This document shows, in pieces, positions 1-8,105 of a stretch of 64,000 bases of DNA (position 1 is the first letter of the stretch; each line of letters starts with the position of its first letter). The notes below the pieces were generated by a model, which had not been told where the DNA came from, ran no database searches, and worked only from the letters and a program-made list of their open reading frames with translations. The position numbers were made by a program, and so were the translations under genes. The stretch covers positions 1,240,001-1,304,000 of the forward strand of contig NC_021915.1 of assembly GCF_000442645.1 (NCBI RefSeq). Reading direction: 5' to 3'. The stretch comes from Corynebacterium maris DSM 45190. Its GTDB lineage: Bacteria; Actinomycetota; Actinomycetes; Mycobacteriales; Mycobacteriaceae.

Positions 1-1533
1 GACCGCTTCGTGTTCGTAGAGCTCATAGCCGGAGTAGACGCCCCACAGCGGGCTCATGGTGGCGGCCAGCGCCGCGCGCAGGGCGAACATCGCGCGCCCG
101 CCGGTCTGCAGCGACTCGTGCAGGATGTCCGGGGTGTTGACGAAGAGGTTCGGGCGCATGATGTCGGCGTTGTCGACGCAATCGGTCATGAACTCCGTGA
201 GCTCCTCCTTCGTGGTTTTCCACGTGAAGTAGGAGTAGGACTGTGTGAAGCCGAGCTTGGCCAGCCCGTATTGGCGGGCGGGCCGGGTGAAGGCCTCGGA
301 CAGGAAGATCACGTCCGGGTCGGTGGTGTGGATCTCCGCGATGAGCCACTCCCAGAAGTTGGCCGGCTTGGTGTGCGGGTTGTCCACGCGGAAGGTGCGT
401 ACGCCGTTGTCCACCCAGAACTTCACTACGCGGTAGACCTCCGCGTAAATCTCCTCCGGGTTGTTGTCGAAGTTCAGCGGGTAGATGTCCTGGTACTTCT
501 TGGGCGGGTTTTCCGCGTACGCGATGGTGCCGTCGGGCAGCACGGTGAAGAAGTCGCGGTGCTCGGTGGCCCAGGGGTGGTCCGGGGCGACCTGGAGGGC
601 GAGGTCGAGGGCGATTTCCAGGCCCAGTTCCTCGGCCCGGTCGACCAGCGCCCGGAAATCGTCCATGGTGCCCAGCTCCGGGTGCACGGCGTCGTGGCCG
701 CCCTCGTCGGAACCGATGGCCCAGGGTGAACCCACGTCGGTGGGGGTGGGGGTCAGGGTGTTGTTGCGGCCCTTGCGGTTGACCTTGCCCACCGGGTGGA
801 TGGGTGGGAAGTAGACGGTGTCGAAGCCCATGTCGGCGACCCGCTCCAGGGCGTCGGCGGTCGTCGCGAACGTGCCGTGCACCGGATTGCCCTCATCATC
901 CCATCCGCCGGTGGAACGCGGAAAGAGCTCGTACCACGAGGAATAGAGGGCCTTGGGGCGGTCCACCTTGACTTCGCACAGCGGCCCGCGGGTGAGCAGT
1001 TCGCGCACCGGGAAAGCCGCCAGCGTCGCCGTGGCCTCCTCGCCCAGGGCGGTGGCCACGCGTTCGGCCACGGTCAGGGACTCGTCGGCCAGTTCTGCGG
1101 CGGCGGTGCGCAACACCTCGGCGTGCGGGTCCGGGGTCTGCTCCGCGGCCCGCTCGAAGAGCTCGACGCCGTGGGCCAGGTCGTTGGCCAGCTCCGCGGC
1201 GCCCTGCCCCGCCTCCATCTTCTTGGTGATGGCGTTGCGCCAGGTCGCGAACACGTCCGACCAGGCGTCGACCCGGAAAGTCCACGTGCCGATCTCGTCC
1301 GGCACGAACACCGCGTGTACGCGGTCCGGAACGAATTCCTCGGCGGTCATGCGTACGGCCATGGTCTCGGCGCCGGACGGGCCGGTCACGTTCAACGTGG
1401 CCGCCACCGCGTCGTGCCCCTCGCGCCACACCAGCGCGGACACGGGGACGACTTCGCCCACCACCGCCTTCGCAGGGTGGGTCCGCCCAGAGATCTGGGG
1501 GCGAACATCGTCGATACCAAGTCGGCCGGTCAT
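1..1533 (-). CDS. glgE: Alpha-1,4-glucan:maltose-1-phosphate maltosyltransferase, C-terminus cut by window edge
   Basis: GlgE transfers maltose from maltose-1-phosphate to the non-reducing end of alpha-glucan (GH13_3 family) in the cytosolic trehalose-to-glucan pathway. The 511 codons visible here run off the left edge; full GlgE is about 660-700 residues, so the C-terminal part of the barrel and the beta domain are missing. The diagnostic FRVDNPHTKP segment puts the nucleophile at Asp384. The following FLSEA strand puts the acid/base at Glu413, the 29-residue spacing known for this enzyme. The ATG at 1533 follows a GAGGG ribosome site. It is divergent from the ABC ATPase gene, with 114 bp between starts. 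Family assignment is secure; only completeness is limited. Confidence 0.95.
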   Translation of the reverse strand, partial: MTGRLGIDDVRPQISGRTHPAKAVVGEVVPVSALVWREGHDAVAATLNVTGPSGAETMAVRMTAEEFVPDRVHAVFVPDEIGTWTFRVDAWSDVFATWRNAITKKMEAGQGAAELANDLAHGVELFERAAEQTPDPHAEVLRTAAAELADESLTVAERVATALGEEATATLAAFPVRELLTRGPLCEVKVDRPKALYSSWYELFPRSTGGWDDEGNPVHGTFATTADALERVADMGFDTVYFPPIHPVGKVNRKGRNNTLTPTPTDVGSPWAIGSDEGGHDAVHPELGTMDDFRALVDRAEELGLEIALDLALQVAPDHPWATEHRDFFTVLPDGTIAYAENPPKKYQDIYPLNFDNNPEEIYAEVYRVVKFWVDNGVRTFRVDNPHTKPANFWEWLIAEIHTTDPDVIFLSEAFTRPARQYGLAKLGFTQSYSYFTWKTTKEELTEFMTDCVDNADIMRPNLFVNTPDILHESLQTGGRAMFALRAALAATMSPLWGVYSGYELYEHEAV

Positions 1534-1647
1534 ACCAAATTCCCTCGCTTATAGTCGATCTCCCGTCCTCGACGGGCTTCGCCCACCCAGATTAGCCATA
1601 TTGTGTCGATGCCACCGGCCGAAATGTTTTTGAGCCACAATAGGGGT

Positions 1648-2487
1648 GTGACTTACGAATCCGCTGACGCCCCCACCAACCCGGACCTGCTCATCGACTT
1701 CCGCGACGTTTCCTTCATCCGCGGCGGCCGGGAGCTGATCAAGGACATCGACTGGCACGTGGAACTCGACGAACGATGGGTGATCATCGGCCCCAACGGC
1801 GCCGGCAAAACCACCCTCGTCCGGATGGCCGGCGCGGAAGAGTTCCCCTCCAAGGGGGTGGCCTACGTGCTCGGCGAGCGCATCGGCAAGACCGACATGC
1901 GTGACCTGCGTGCCATGATCGGCGTGTCCACCTCCGCGCTGGCTAACCGCATCCCCGCGGACGAGAAAGTCGGCGATCTGGTCATCTCCGCCGGGTACGC
2001 CGTCTTAGGCCGCTGGATGGAGGAATACGACGACATGGATCTGGAACAGGCGACGGAAACCCTGGAACAGGTCGGCGCCATGCACCTGATCGACCGCACG
2101 TGGGGCACGCTGTCCGAAGGCGAGCGCAAGCGCGTGCTGATCGCGCGCGCCATCATGATCAACCCGGAACTTCTCATCCTCGACGAACCCGGCGCGGGCA
2201 TGGACCTCGGCGGGCGCGAAGACCTGGTGGCCTACCTGGGGGACCTGGCCCTGGACCCGGATGCGCCCGCCACGGTGATGATCACCCACCATGTGGAGGA
2301 GATCCCGTACGGCTTCACGCACGCCATGCTGCTCGACGAGGGCGAGGTCGTCGCGCAGGGGCTGCTGGAGGATGTGCTCACGAGCGAGAACCTTTCCCGG
2401 ACGTTCCACCAGCCGATCCAGCTCGACCGCATCGACGGCCGGTACTTCGCCCGTCGTCTCCGGGCCGGCGGCGCGCACCGCAAGTAG
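1648..2487 (+). CDS. Stand-alone ABC transporter ATP-binding protein
   Basis: A 279-residue single nucleotide-binding domain. Walker A (GPNGAGKTT) is at residues 48-56, the signature (LSEGER) starts near 155, Walker B ends in Asp179-Glu180, and a THH switch histidine follows. All catalytic motifs are intact, so it should hydrolyse ATP. No membrane partner is encoded nearby, as for the ModF/PhrA-like soluble ATPases it resembles, so the substrate is unknown. The GTG start is preferred because a CACAAT -10-like hexamer ends 6 nt before it, suggesting a leaderless transcript. In-frame GTG 1603, ATG 1609 and ATG 1624 are alternatives. The homologous gene sits beside glgE and etfBA in C. glutamicum (recalled synteny). 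Confidence 0.88.
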   Translation: MTYESADAPTNPDLLIDFRDVSFIRGGRELIKDIDWHVELDERWVIIGPNGAGKTTLVRMAGAEEFPSKGVAYVLGERIGKTDMRDLRAMIGVSTSALANRIPADEKVGDLVISAGYAVLGRWMEEYDDMDLEQATETLEQVGAMHLIDRTWGTLSEGERKRVLIARAIMINPELLILDEPGAGMDLGGREDLVAYLGDLALDPDAPATVMITHHVEEIPYGFTHAMLLDEGEVVAQGLLEDVLTSENLSRTFHQPIQLDRIDGRYFARRLRAGGAHRK

Positions 2488-2521
2488 CGCTCCTGGCGGG
2501 CCCGCCCCACACCGGGACACC

Positions 2522-2527
2522 TACAAT
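2522..2527 (+). promoter_or_regulatory. Probable -10 element of the NUDIX gene
   Basis: A TACAAT hexamer lies about 50 nt before the ATG at 2578, between the ABC ATPase stop and the AAGGAGG ribosome site. No clear -35 is visible, which is common in corynebacteria. Confidence 0.45.
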
Positions 2528-2577
2528 GAGTGCACCTGGCCGGGCCGGGGCGACGTCAAGCATGAAGGAGGCTGCGC

Positions 2578-3447
2578 ATGTCAGCGACGACTGGGGCATT
2601 TTCGTCGGACGACGCCGATCGCATCGACCCCACCGACGCCTCCGGTTATAACGGCGGTCGCCTGGCGGCGACCGTCATTCTCTTGCGCGACGGCGACCAC
2701 GGTCTAGAGGTGTGGGTCCAGGAGCGGGTGGACACGATGCGCAATTACGCCGGCATGACGGTGTTTCCGGGCGGGGGAGTCGACACCCGGGATTTCCCGC
2801 CGCGTTCCTGGGACTCCGGCGATTTATGGACCGGGCCGTCGGTGGTGTCGGTGGCGCGCACGATGGGAACGACGAAGTATAAGGCGCACGCCCTGGTGTT
2901 CGCGGCGGTGCGTGAGCTGTTCGAGGAAACCGGCACGCTCTTGGCGGTGCGCGAGGACGGCAGCCCGGTCACCGACGCCCGCCCGTACAGTGAGGCGCGC
3001 GCCGGGTTGGTGTCGCACGAGCTGTCGTTGACGGACGTGCTGCGCCGGCACGGGCTCAAGGTCCGGTCGGACCTGTTGCGCCCCTGGGCCCGGTGGGTCG
3101 GCGCCTCGGACGCGGGCAAGTGGTTCGACAACCACTCTTTCGTCGCGGTCGCGCCCGCCGGGCAGGAACCGGACGCGGACACCACGGAGGCGGACGACGC
3201 CAACTGGTTCCCGCCCCGGTTGCTGCTGGAGGGCTGGCGGATGGGCCTGGTGCGCTTCGTGATCCCCACGTGGGCGCAGCTCAACGAGCTGACGCAGTTC
3301 CACACCACCGCGCAGGTGGTGGAGGCCGCCGCCCGAGCCGACCTCAACCCGGTGGTCGGCGATCCGGTCGATGACCGGCGCTACCATGAGTTTTTCACTT
3401 CCACCCCCATAGATCGGATCGGTTTCACCCGTGGCCCTCACCACTGA
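2578..3447 (+). CDS. NUDIX hydrolase, NUDT19-like with interrupted NUDIX box
   Basis: A 289-residue hydrolase of nucleoside diphosphate-linked compounds; the substrate is unknown (CoA derivatives are typical for NUDT19 relatives). The box is split. FPGGG occurs at residues 63-67, but the catalytic helix REL.EETG does not begin until Arg112, about 30 residues later than the canonical spacing. This insertion is characteristic of the NUDT19/RP2 subgroup, so it is unlikely to be an error. The metal-binding glutamates (Glu113, Glu116, Glu117) are present. The ATG follows a perfect AAGGAGG at about 7 nt. The 3' end overlaps the next start by 17 nt, implying translational coupling with the methyltransferase gene. 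Confidence 0.9.
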   Translation: MSATTGAFSSDDADRIDPTDASGYNGGRLAATVILLRDGDHGLEVWVQERVDTMRNYAGMTVFPGGGVDTRDFPPRSWDSGDLWTGPSVVSVARTMGTTKYKAHALVFAAVRELFEETGTLLAVREDGSPVTDARPYSEARAGLVSHELSLTDVLRRHGLKVRSDLLRPWARWVGASDAGKWFDNHSFVAVAPAGQEPDADTTEADDANWFPPRLLLEGWRMGLVRFVIPTWAQLNELTQFHTTAQVVEAAARADLNPVVGDPVDDRRYHEFFTSTPIDRIGFTRGPHH

Positions 3448-4588
3448 CGAGGTCGCCTACCTGCGCGCACACCCGGCCGCCGTCGACGCCGCCGCGGAGG
3501 AGCTGGCGTTGACCAAGCAGTCGATGCTGGCCGACGCCGCCGTCCTGCGTGAGCGCCACGGCGAGTATGGCCGGGCGGTCATCGAGTTGATCACGGCTCG
3601 GCGTGCGGGCGTCGGCAAGTTCCCGGTGACGTGGCTGGCGGACGGGGACACGGCCCAGCAGGCCACCCCGCGCCCGGTCGCGCAGGAACGCGCCCGCCGC
3701 CTCGTTGAGGCCGGGGCCCGCCTGGTCCACGACGTGACGTGTTCGATCGGCACGGAAGGCGCCCCGGCCCGGGAAGCTGGCCTAGACTGGCTCGGCTCGG
3801 ACCTCGACCCGGCGCGGCTGGCCATGGCCCGCCACAACCTCGGCGACGACGCCTGGCTGTTGCGCGCGGATGCGTTGGCCCCGGTGAGCACAGGGGCCGT
3901 CGACGTCGTCGTCGCCGACCCCGCGCGCCGGTCCGGCGGTCGTCGGATCACGGATCCCGCGCAGTTGATCCCGCCGTTGCCGGATCTGCTGGAGGTCTAC
4001 GCCGGGCGCGAACTGGCGGTCAAGTGCGCGCCGGGCCTGGATTTTTCGGACTGGGACGGGCTGGTGTCGATCGCCAGCGTCGACGGCGCGGTCAAGGAGG
4101 CCTGCCTGTACACCCCGGGCTTGGCGCAGGGGACCCGCCGCGAGGCGTTCATGGTGGTGGGCGGGGAAGCCGACCGGATTTCCGACCGTGAGCCCGATGA
4201 CGTCGGGGCGGGGGAGCTGGGGCGGTTTCTCATTGACCCGGACGGCGCCGTGGTGCGCGCCGGGCTGGTGCGCCACTATGCGCGCCGGGAGGGGTTGTGG
4301 ATGCTGGATGAGCGGATCGCGTATCTGACCGGTGACCGCATCCCGGCCGGTCGCACCGGTTTTGAGGTCGTCGAACAGGTGCCGTTGAAGAGGTTGAAGG
4401 CGGCGTTGGCCGCTCACGGCGCCGGCAGCGTGGAGATTCTGGTGCGCGGCGTCGACGTGGATCCCGATCAGTTGCGCAAGAAGCTCAAGTTGAAGGGGAA
4501 GAAGCAGATGGCGGTGGTGTGCACCCGGATCGGGCGTGCCGGGGTGGCGGTGATCTGCGGGCCGCGGACATCGGGCGACGAACGGTAG
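3431..4588 (+). CDS. Class I SAM-dependent methyltransferase with THUMP-like C-terminus
   Basis: A 385-residue protein. A helical N-terminus is followed by a Rossmann methyltransferase core with motif I (DVTCSIGTEG, from Asp101), an acidic ribose-binding end (SDLD) and motif IV (DPARR, Asp163). The lysine-rich C-terminal region (about 310-385, LRKKLKLKGKK) resembles the THUMP-like domain of actinobacterial RNA-modifying enzymes, so an RNA target is likely but not shown. The GTG start at 3431 overlaps the NUDIX gene. It is the last gene before the long etf promoter region. Confidence 0.82.
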   Translation: MALTTDEVAYLRAHPAAVDAAAEELALTKQSMLADAAVLRERHGEYGRAVIELITARRAGVGKFPVTWLADGDTAQQATPRPVAQERARRLVEAGARLVHDVTCSIGTEGAPAREAGLDWLGSDLDPARLAMARHNLGDDAWLLRADALAPVSTGAVDVVVADPARRSGGRRITDPAQLIPPLPDLLEVYAGRELAVKCAPGLDFSDWDGLVSIASVDGAVKEACLYTPGLAQGTRREAFMVVGGEADRISDREPDDVGAGELGRFLIDPDGAVVRAGLVRHYARREGLWMLDERIAYLTGDRIPAGRTGFEVVEQVPLKRLKAALAAHGAGSVEILVRGVDVDPDQLRKKLKLKGKKQMAVVCTRIGRAGVAVICGPRTSGDER

Positions 4589-4735
4589 AGTGGCGCGGGT
4601 CACGATGCCCGCTGTCAGGGGATATTGGGTTGTCCTACCTGTGACCGAGGTCCTTTTCTTTGAGGTTTGGGCACCCTTACAATGGGTGGCACGCTCCCTT
4701 GGGGCAGGAAGGTGGCCACCCCACCGCCCCTCGCC

Positions 4736-4779
4736 TAGACACCTTGGTCTAGGATAGTGTGGACAGAACTGTCTATAAT
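4736..4779 (+). promoter_or_regulatory. etfBA promoter with two McbR-like operator boxes
   Basis: Box 1 (4736-4751) is a perfect TAGAC-N6-GTCTA, the binding motif known for McbR, the corynebacterial repressor of methionine and cysteine genes. It is embedded in a larger perfect palindrome, CCTAGAC...GTCTAGG (4734-4753). Box 2 (4760-4775) is TGGAC-N6-GTCTA, one base off consensus. The boxes are 24 bp apart. Box 2 overlaps a perfect TATAAT -10 (4774-4779), 26 nt before the etfB start. Binding here should repress transcription. That McbR itself is the binder is an inference. Confidence 0.75.
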
Positions 4780-4804
4780 GTACTTTGACTGAAAGGGAAA
4801 CAGC

Positions 4805-5605
4805 ATGCCCAGCATCGTCGTGCTCGTCAAGCACGTGCCGGACACTTGGTCCGCCAAGACGCTCGAAGCCGATCACACGCTCGACCGCGTCAACGTCGAC
4901 TCCATCATCGATGAAATCAACGAGTACGCCGTCGAACAGGCGCTGCGCATCAAGGAGTCCGACGAGGCCGCCGGATACCAGGTCATCGCCGCCACGATGG
5001 GCCCCGCCGGCGCCGACGAGGCGCTGCGCAAGGCACTGTCGATGGGCGCCGACGACGCGGTGCGGCTAAGCGACGACGCCCTCGCCGGCTCCGACGCCAT
5101 CGGCACCGCCTGGGCGCTGACCAACCTGCTCAACACGCTTGACGACGTCCGCCTCATCGTCACCGGTGCCGCCTCCTCCGACGGCGAAACCGGCCTGCTG
5201 ACCGGCCTGCTCGCCGAATACCGCCAGCTGCCCGCCTTGACGGGAGTGCACGCCGTGTCCGTCGCCGACGGCTCCGTCACCGGCACCCGCGACGGCGCCC
5301 GCGGCACCTATGAGCTGCAGGCGAGCCTGCCGGCCATCGTCTCGGTGACCGACAAGGCGGACAAGCCGCGGTTCCCCAACTTCAAGAAGATGCGCGCCGC
5401 CAAGGCCCACGAGATCACCGTCCACGACCTCGCCGGCGTCGGCGTCGAGCCCGCCCAGGTGGGCCTGAACAACGCCGCCACCGTCGTGCAGTCCGTCACC
5501 GCCCGCCCTCCGCGCACCGCCGGCGAGGTCATCCAGGGCGCCGCCGACCCGCAGGCCGCCGCCAAGCAGATCGCCGACTTCCTGGCCGGCAAGAACCTCC
5601 TGTAA
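4805..5605 (+). CDS. etfB: Electron transfer flavoprotein beta subunit
   Basis: A 266-residue EtfB/FixA. It starts with the VVLVKHVPDTW segment, carries the AMP/NADH-side alpha/beta fold and ends with the NFKKMRAAKA region typical of beta subunits. With EtfA it forms the FAD/AMP heterodimer that takes electrons from acyl-CoA and related dehydrogenases and passes them to a quinone reductase. ATG follows GAAAGGGA. A 30-bp gap separates it from etfA, so the two form an operon closed by the terminator after etfA. Control by the upstream McbR-like boxes is inferred. Confidence 0.95.
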   Translation: MPSIVVLVKHVPDTWSAKTLEADHTLDRVNVDSIIDEINEYAVEQALRIKESDEAAGYQVIAATMGPAGADEALRKALSMGADDAVRLSDDALAGSDAIGTAWALTNLLNTLDDVRLIVTGAASSDGETGLLTGLLAEYRQLPALTGVHAVSVADGSVTGTRDGARGTYELQASLPAIVSVTDKADKPRFPNFKKMRAAKAHEITVHDLAGVGVEPAQVGLNNAATVVQSVTARPPRTAGEVIQGAADPQAAAKQIADFLAGKNLL

Positions 5606-5635
5606 ACCCGACCGACAAGCTAAGGAATTTTCTTC

Positions 5636-6589
5636 ATGTCCCACGTGTACGTTCTGGTCGAGCACGACGCCGGCCAGCTCAACCCCGTCACCGCCGAGCT
5701 GATCACCGCCGCCCGCCCCCTGGGCGTGGTCTCCGCCGTGGTGGTCGGCACTCCGGGCAGCGCCGAGCCCCTCGCCGCGGAACTGGGCGCCCTCGGCGCG
5801 GAGCAGGTCATCGATGCCGGCGCCGCCGACTACGACTCCCGCCTGCTGCTGCCCGAGGTCGACGCCCTGCACGCGCTCGGCTCCGCCAACCCGGCCCCGA
5901 TCGTCATCTCCGCCACCGAATACGGCAACGAGATCGCCGGCCGCCTGGCCGCCCGACTGGCCTCCGGCGTGCTGGCCAACGTCATCGCCGTCAACGCCGA
6001 CCGCACGGCCACGCACCTGCTGTTCGGCGGCCAGCTCGAAACCGTCGCCGCAGCCGGCGGCGCCTGCCCGATCTACACGATCCGCGCCGGCTCGGTCACC
6101 CCGGTCCCGCAGGCCGCCTCCGGCGCCGTGGCCCCGATGCAGCTGCCGGCCGCCACCGCTAAGGACGCCGCCGTGGTCAACTTCACCAAGGCCGCCGACG
6201 CCGATCGCCCGGCGCTGTCGCAGGCCAAAGCCATCGTCGCCGGCGGCCGCGGCGTCGGCTCCGAAGAATCCTTCGGCGCGGTCGTCGAACCGCTGGCGGA
6301 CGCGCTCTCCGGTGCGGTGGGCGTGACCCGCGACGTCGCCGACGAAGGCTGGTACGACGCGAAATACCAGATCGGCCAGACCGGTGAAACCGTCTCCCCG
6401 GACCTCTACATCGGCGTCGGCGTCTCCGGCGCGATCCAGCACACCTCCGGCATGCAGTCCTCCGGCACCATCGTCGCCATCAACCAGGACGGCGACGAGC
6501 CGATTTTCCAGATCGCGGACCTCGGTGTCGTCGGTGACCTGCACGAGATCGTCCCCGCCCTGACCGAGGAGCTCAACTCCCGGAAGTAA
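5636..6589 (+). CDS. etfA: Electron transfer flavoprotein alpha subunit
   Basis: A 317-residue EtfA/FixB. The C-terminal FAD domain is intact, with GGRGVGSEE (about 200), GVSGAIQHTSGM and the terminal NQDGDEPIFQIADLGVVGD signature. Length is normal. It is the second gene of the etfBA operon, with an AAGGA ribosome site before the ATG and a strong terminator 32 nt after the stop. No acyl-CoA dehydrogenase or ETF:quinone oxidoreductase lies in the window, so partner enzymes must be encoded elsewhere. Confidence 0.95.
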   Translation: MSHVYVLVEHDAGQLNPVTAELITAARPLGVVSAVVVGTPGSAEPLAAELGALGAEQVIDAGAADYDSRLLLPEVDALHALGSANPAPIVISATEYGNEIAGRLAARLASGVLANVIAVNADRTATHLLFGGQLETVAAAGGACPIYTIRAGSVTPVPQAASGAVAPMQLPAATAKDAAVVNFTKAADADRPALSQAKAIVAGGRGVGSEESFGAVVEPLADALSGAVGVTRDVADEGWYDAKYQIGQTGETVSPDLYIGVGVSGAIQHTSGMQSSGTIVAINQDGDEPIFQIADLGVVGDLHEIVPALTEELNSRK

Positions 6590-6621
6590 TCTCGGCGGCG
6601 CCCTGCCACACACCCCGTGTC

Positions 6622-6663
6622 CCCGGGCTCGACTACGTGCGCATGGTCGGGCCCGGGATTTTT
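6622..6663 (+). terminator. Rho-independent terminator after etfA
   Basis: A 12-bp stem (CCCGGGCTCGAC with GTCGGGCCCGGG, one G-T wobble) and a 12-nt loop, followed by ATTTTT. It ends etfBA transcription just upstream of the cysteine desulfurase promoter. Confidence 0.85.
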
Positions 6664-6698
6664 CTGCACGTGCAGAATCCCTCCCTCAGCGGTGGGGT

Positions 6699-6704
6699 TA
6701 GAAT
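6699..6704 (+). promoter_or_regulatory. -10 element for leaderless cysteine desulfurase mRNA
   Basis: TAGAAT lies 7 nt before the ATG at 6712, and no ribosome site lies between them, so transcription should begin at or next to the start codon. Confidence 0.65.
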
Positions 6705-6711
6705 CTCAGGC

Positions 6712-7848
6712 ATGACTGACACGTTGCACTACCTGGACCACGCCGCGACCACCCCGATGCGACAGGTCGCCGTCGAGGCCTGGCTCAAGCACTCCAGCGC
6801 CGTCAACCCCGGCGGCCAGTACGGCTCCGGACGTCGGGCCCGCAGCGTGCTCGACGACGCCCGCGAACAGATCGCCGAACTCATGGGCGCGGACCCCATC
6901 GAAGTGATCTTCACCTCCTCCGGCACCGAGGCCGACAACATCGCCATCCAGGGGCTGTTCGAGATCAGCGAGAACAACCGCGTCGTCTCCACCACGATCG
7001 AGCACCCGGCCGTCAAAGACGCCGTGGAGAAGCTGGCGAAAGAACGCGGCGCCGAGGTCGCGCTGCTGCCCGTCGACCGCCACTCGCATGTCAGCGACCT
7101 CACGCCCCTGGACGCCCCGGCGGCGCTGGCGACGTGCATGTACGCCAACAACGAGACCGGCGCGATCCAGCCCATTCCGGAGATCATCGCCCGCGCCGCC
7201 GCGCAGGGCACCCCGGTGCACGTCGACGCCGTCCAGGCCGTCGGGCGCGTGCCCATCGACTTCCACGGGCTCGGCGCCACCACATTGGCGTCCTCGGCGC
7301 ATAAATACGGCGGTCCGCGCGGCGCCGGTTTCCTGCTGGCCAAGCGCTCGCCCGCACCGTCCGCGATCCTCGTCGGCGGCGGCCAGGAACGAGGCATCCG
7401 CCCCGGCACCGTCGACGTCGCCTCCGCCGCGTCCATGGCGGCCGCGCTCACCGAGGCCGTCACCGAGATGGAGCAGGAGAACGCGCGCATCGCCGGCCTG
7501 CGCGACGACCTGCAGGCCAAGATCCTCGCCGCCGTCGACGACGTCCGAGTCAACACCGCCGAGCCCGCCTTGCCGGGGCATCTGCACCTGTCCTTCCCGG
7601 GCGCCGACGGCGACAGCATGATCATGCTGCTCGACTCCCTCGGCGTCGAGGCCGCCACCGGCTCCGCCTGCAGTGCCGGCGTCAACCGCATGAGCCACGT
7701 GCTCGAGGCGATGGGCGTGGCCGACAGCGAAGGCATCGGCTCCTTGCGCTTCACCCTCGGCCGCACCACCACCGCCGAGGACGTCGACTACCTCGCGGCC
7801 CACATCGCCGACGTGGTGGGCAAGGCGCGCAACGCCGGGTTGCGGTAG
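6712..7848 (+). CDS. Cysteine desulfurase, IscS/NifS type
   Basis: A 378-residue class V aminotransferase-fold enzyme that releases cysteine sulfur as a persulfide. The PLP lysine is Lys198 in SSAHKYGG and the active cysteine is Cys320 in GSACSAG. The loop is of the IscS-like (group I) type rather than SufS. It lies two genes upstream of mnmA, so it is a plausible sulfur donor for tRNA 2-thiouridylation, an inference from proximity and known chemistry. The ATG start is chosen because TAGAAT ends 7 nt before it; translation would be leaderless. The neighbour to the right is convergent. Confidence 0.93.
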   Translation: MTDTLHYLDHAATTPMRQVAVEAWLKHSSAVNPGGQYGSGRRARSVLDDAREQIAELMGADPIEVIFTSSGTEADNIAIQGLFEISENNRVVSTTIEHPAVKDAVEKLAKERGAEVALLPVDRHSHVSDLTPLDAPAALATCMYANNETGAIQPIPEIIARAAAQGTPVHVDAVQAVGRVPIDFHGLGATTLASSAHKYGGPRGAGFLLAKRSPAPSAILVGGGQERGIRPGTVDVASAASMAAALTEAVTEMEQENARIAGLRDDLQAKILAAVDDVRVNTAEPALPGHLHLSFPGADGDSMIMLLDSLGVEAATGSACSAGVNRMSHVLEAMGVADSEGIGSLRFTLGRTTTAEDVDYLAAHIADVVGKARNAGLR

Positions 7849-7954
7849 GGACTCGCAGACGGCAGTGAATCGGCACGCAGTGGGGAATAAGCGGTGCCGA
7901 GACACTGCCTGCAGCCATGCTTCGCGGTGACGCCGTGGTTGACGTTTCACGTCA

Positions 7955-8070
7955 GAAAATACGACGGGTCGGAAAATTCACCCGCCCGCCTGCTCCTTGA
8001 CCTTCACCACCTGGGGAAATAAAGGCGCGCCAAGACACAAAGAGTGACGTTTTCCGACGCCTCGTATTTC
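7955..8070. repeat. Imperfect inverted repeat in a convergent intergenic gap
   Basis: The left arm (7955-7976, GAAAATACGACGGGTCGGAAAA) and right arm (8050-8070) are inverted copies that differ by one missing A and two base changes. They are 73 nt apart in the 257-bp gap between the cysteine desulfurase stop and the stop of the minus-strand gene. No coding capacity was seen between the arms. It could be a bidirectional terminator or the remnant of a small mobile element. Confidence 0.6.
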
Positions 8071-8105
8071 TCGACGGGTCGATGCGCCATACGACCCGGC
8101 CCACG

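Noticed and set aside
5066..6613. A 515-residue frame antisense to etfBA
   Set aside because: Glycine-rich shadow of the etf genes with no domain signature.
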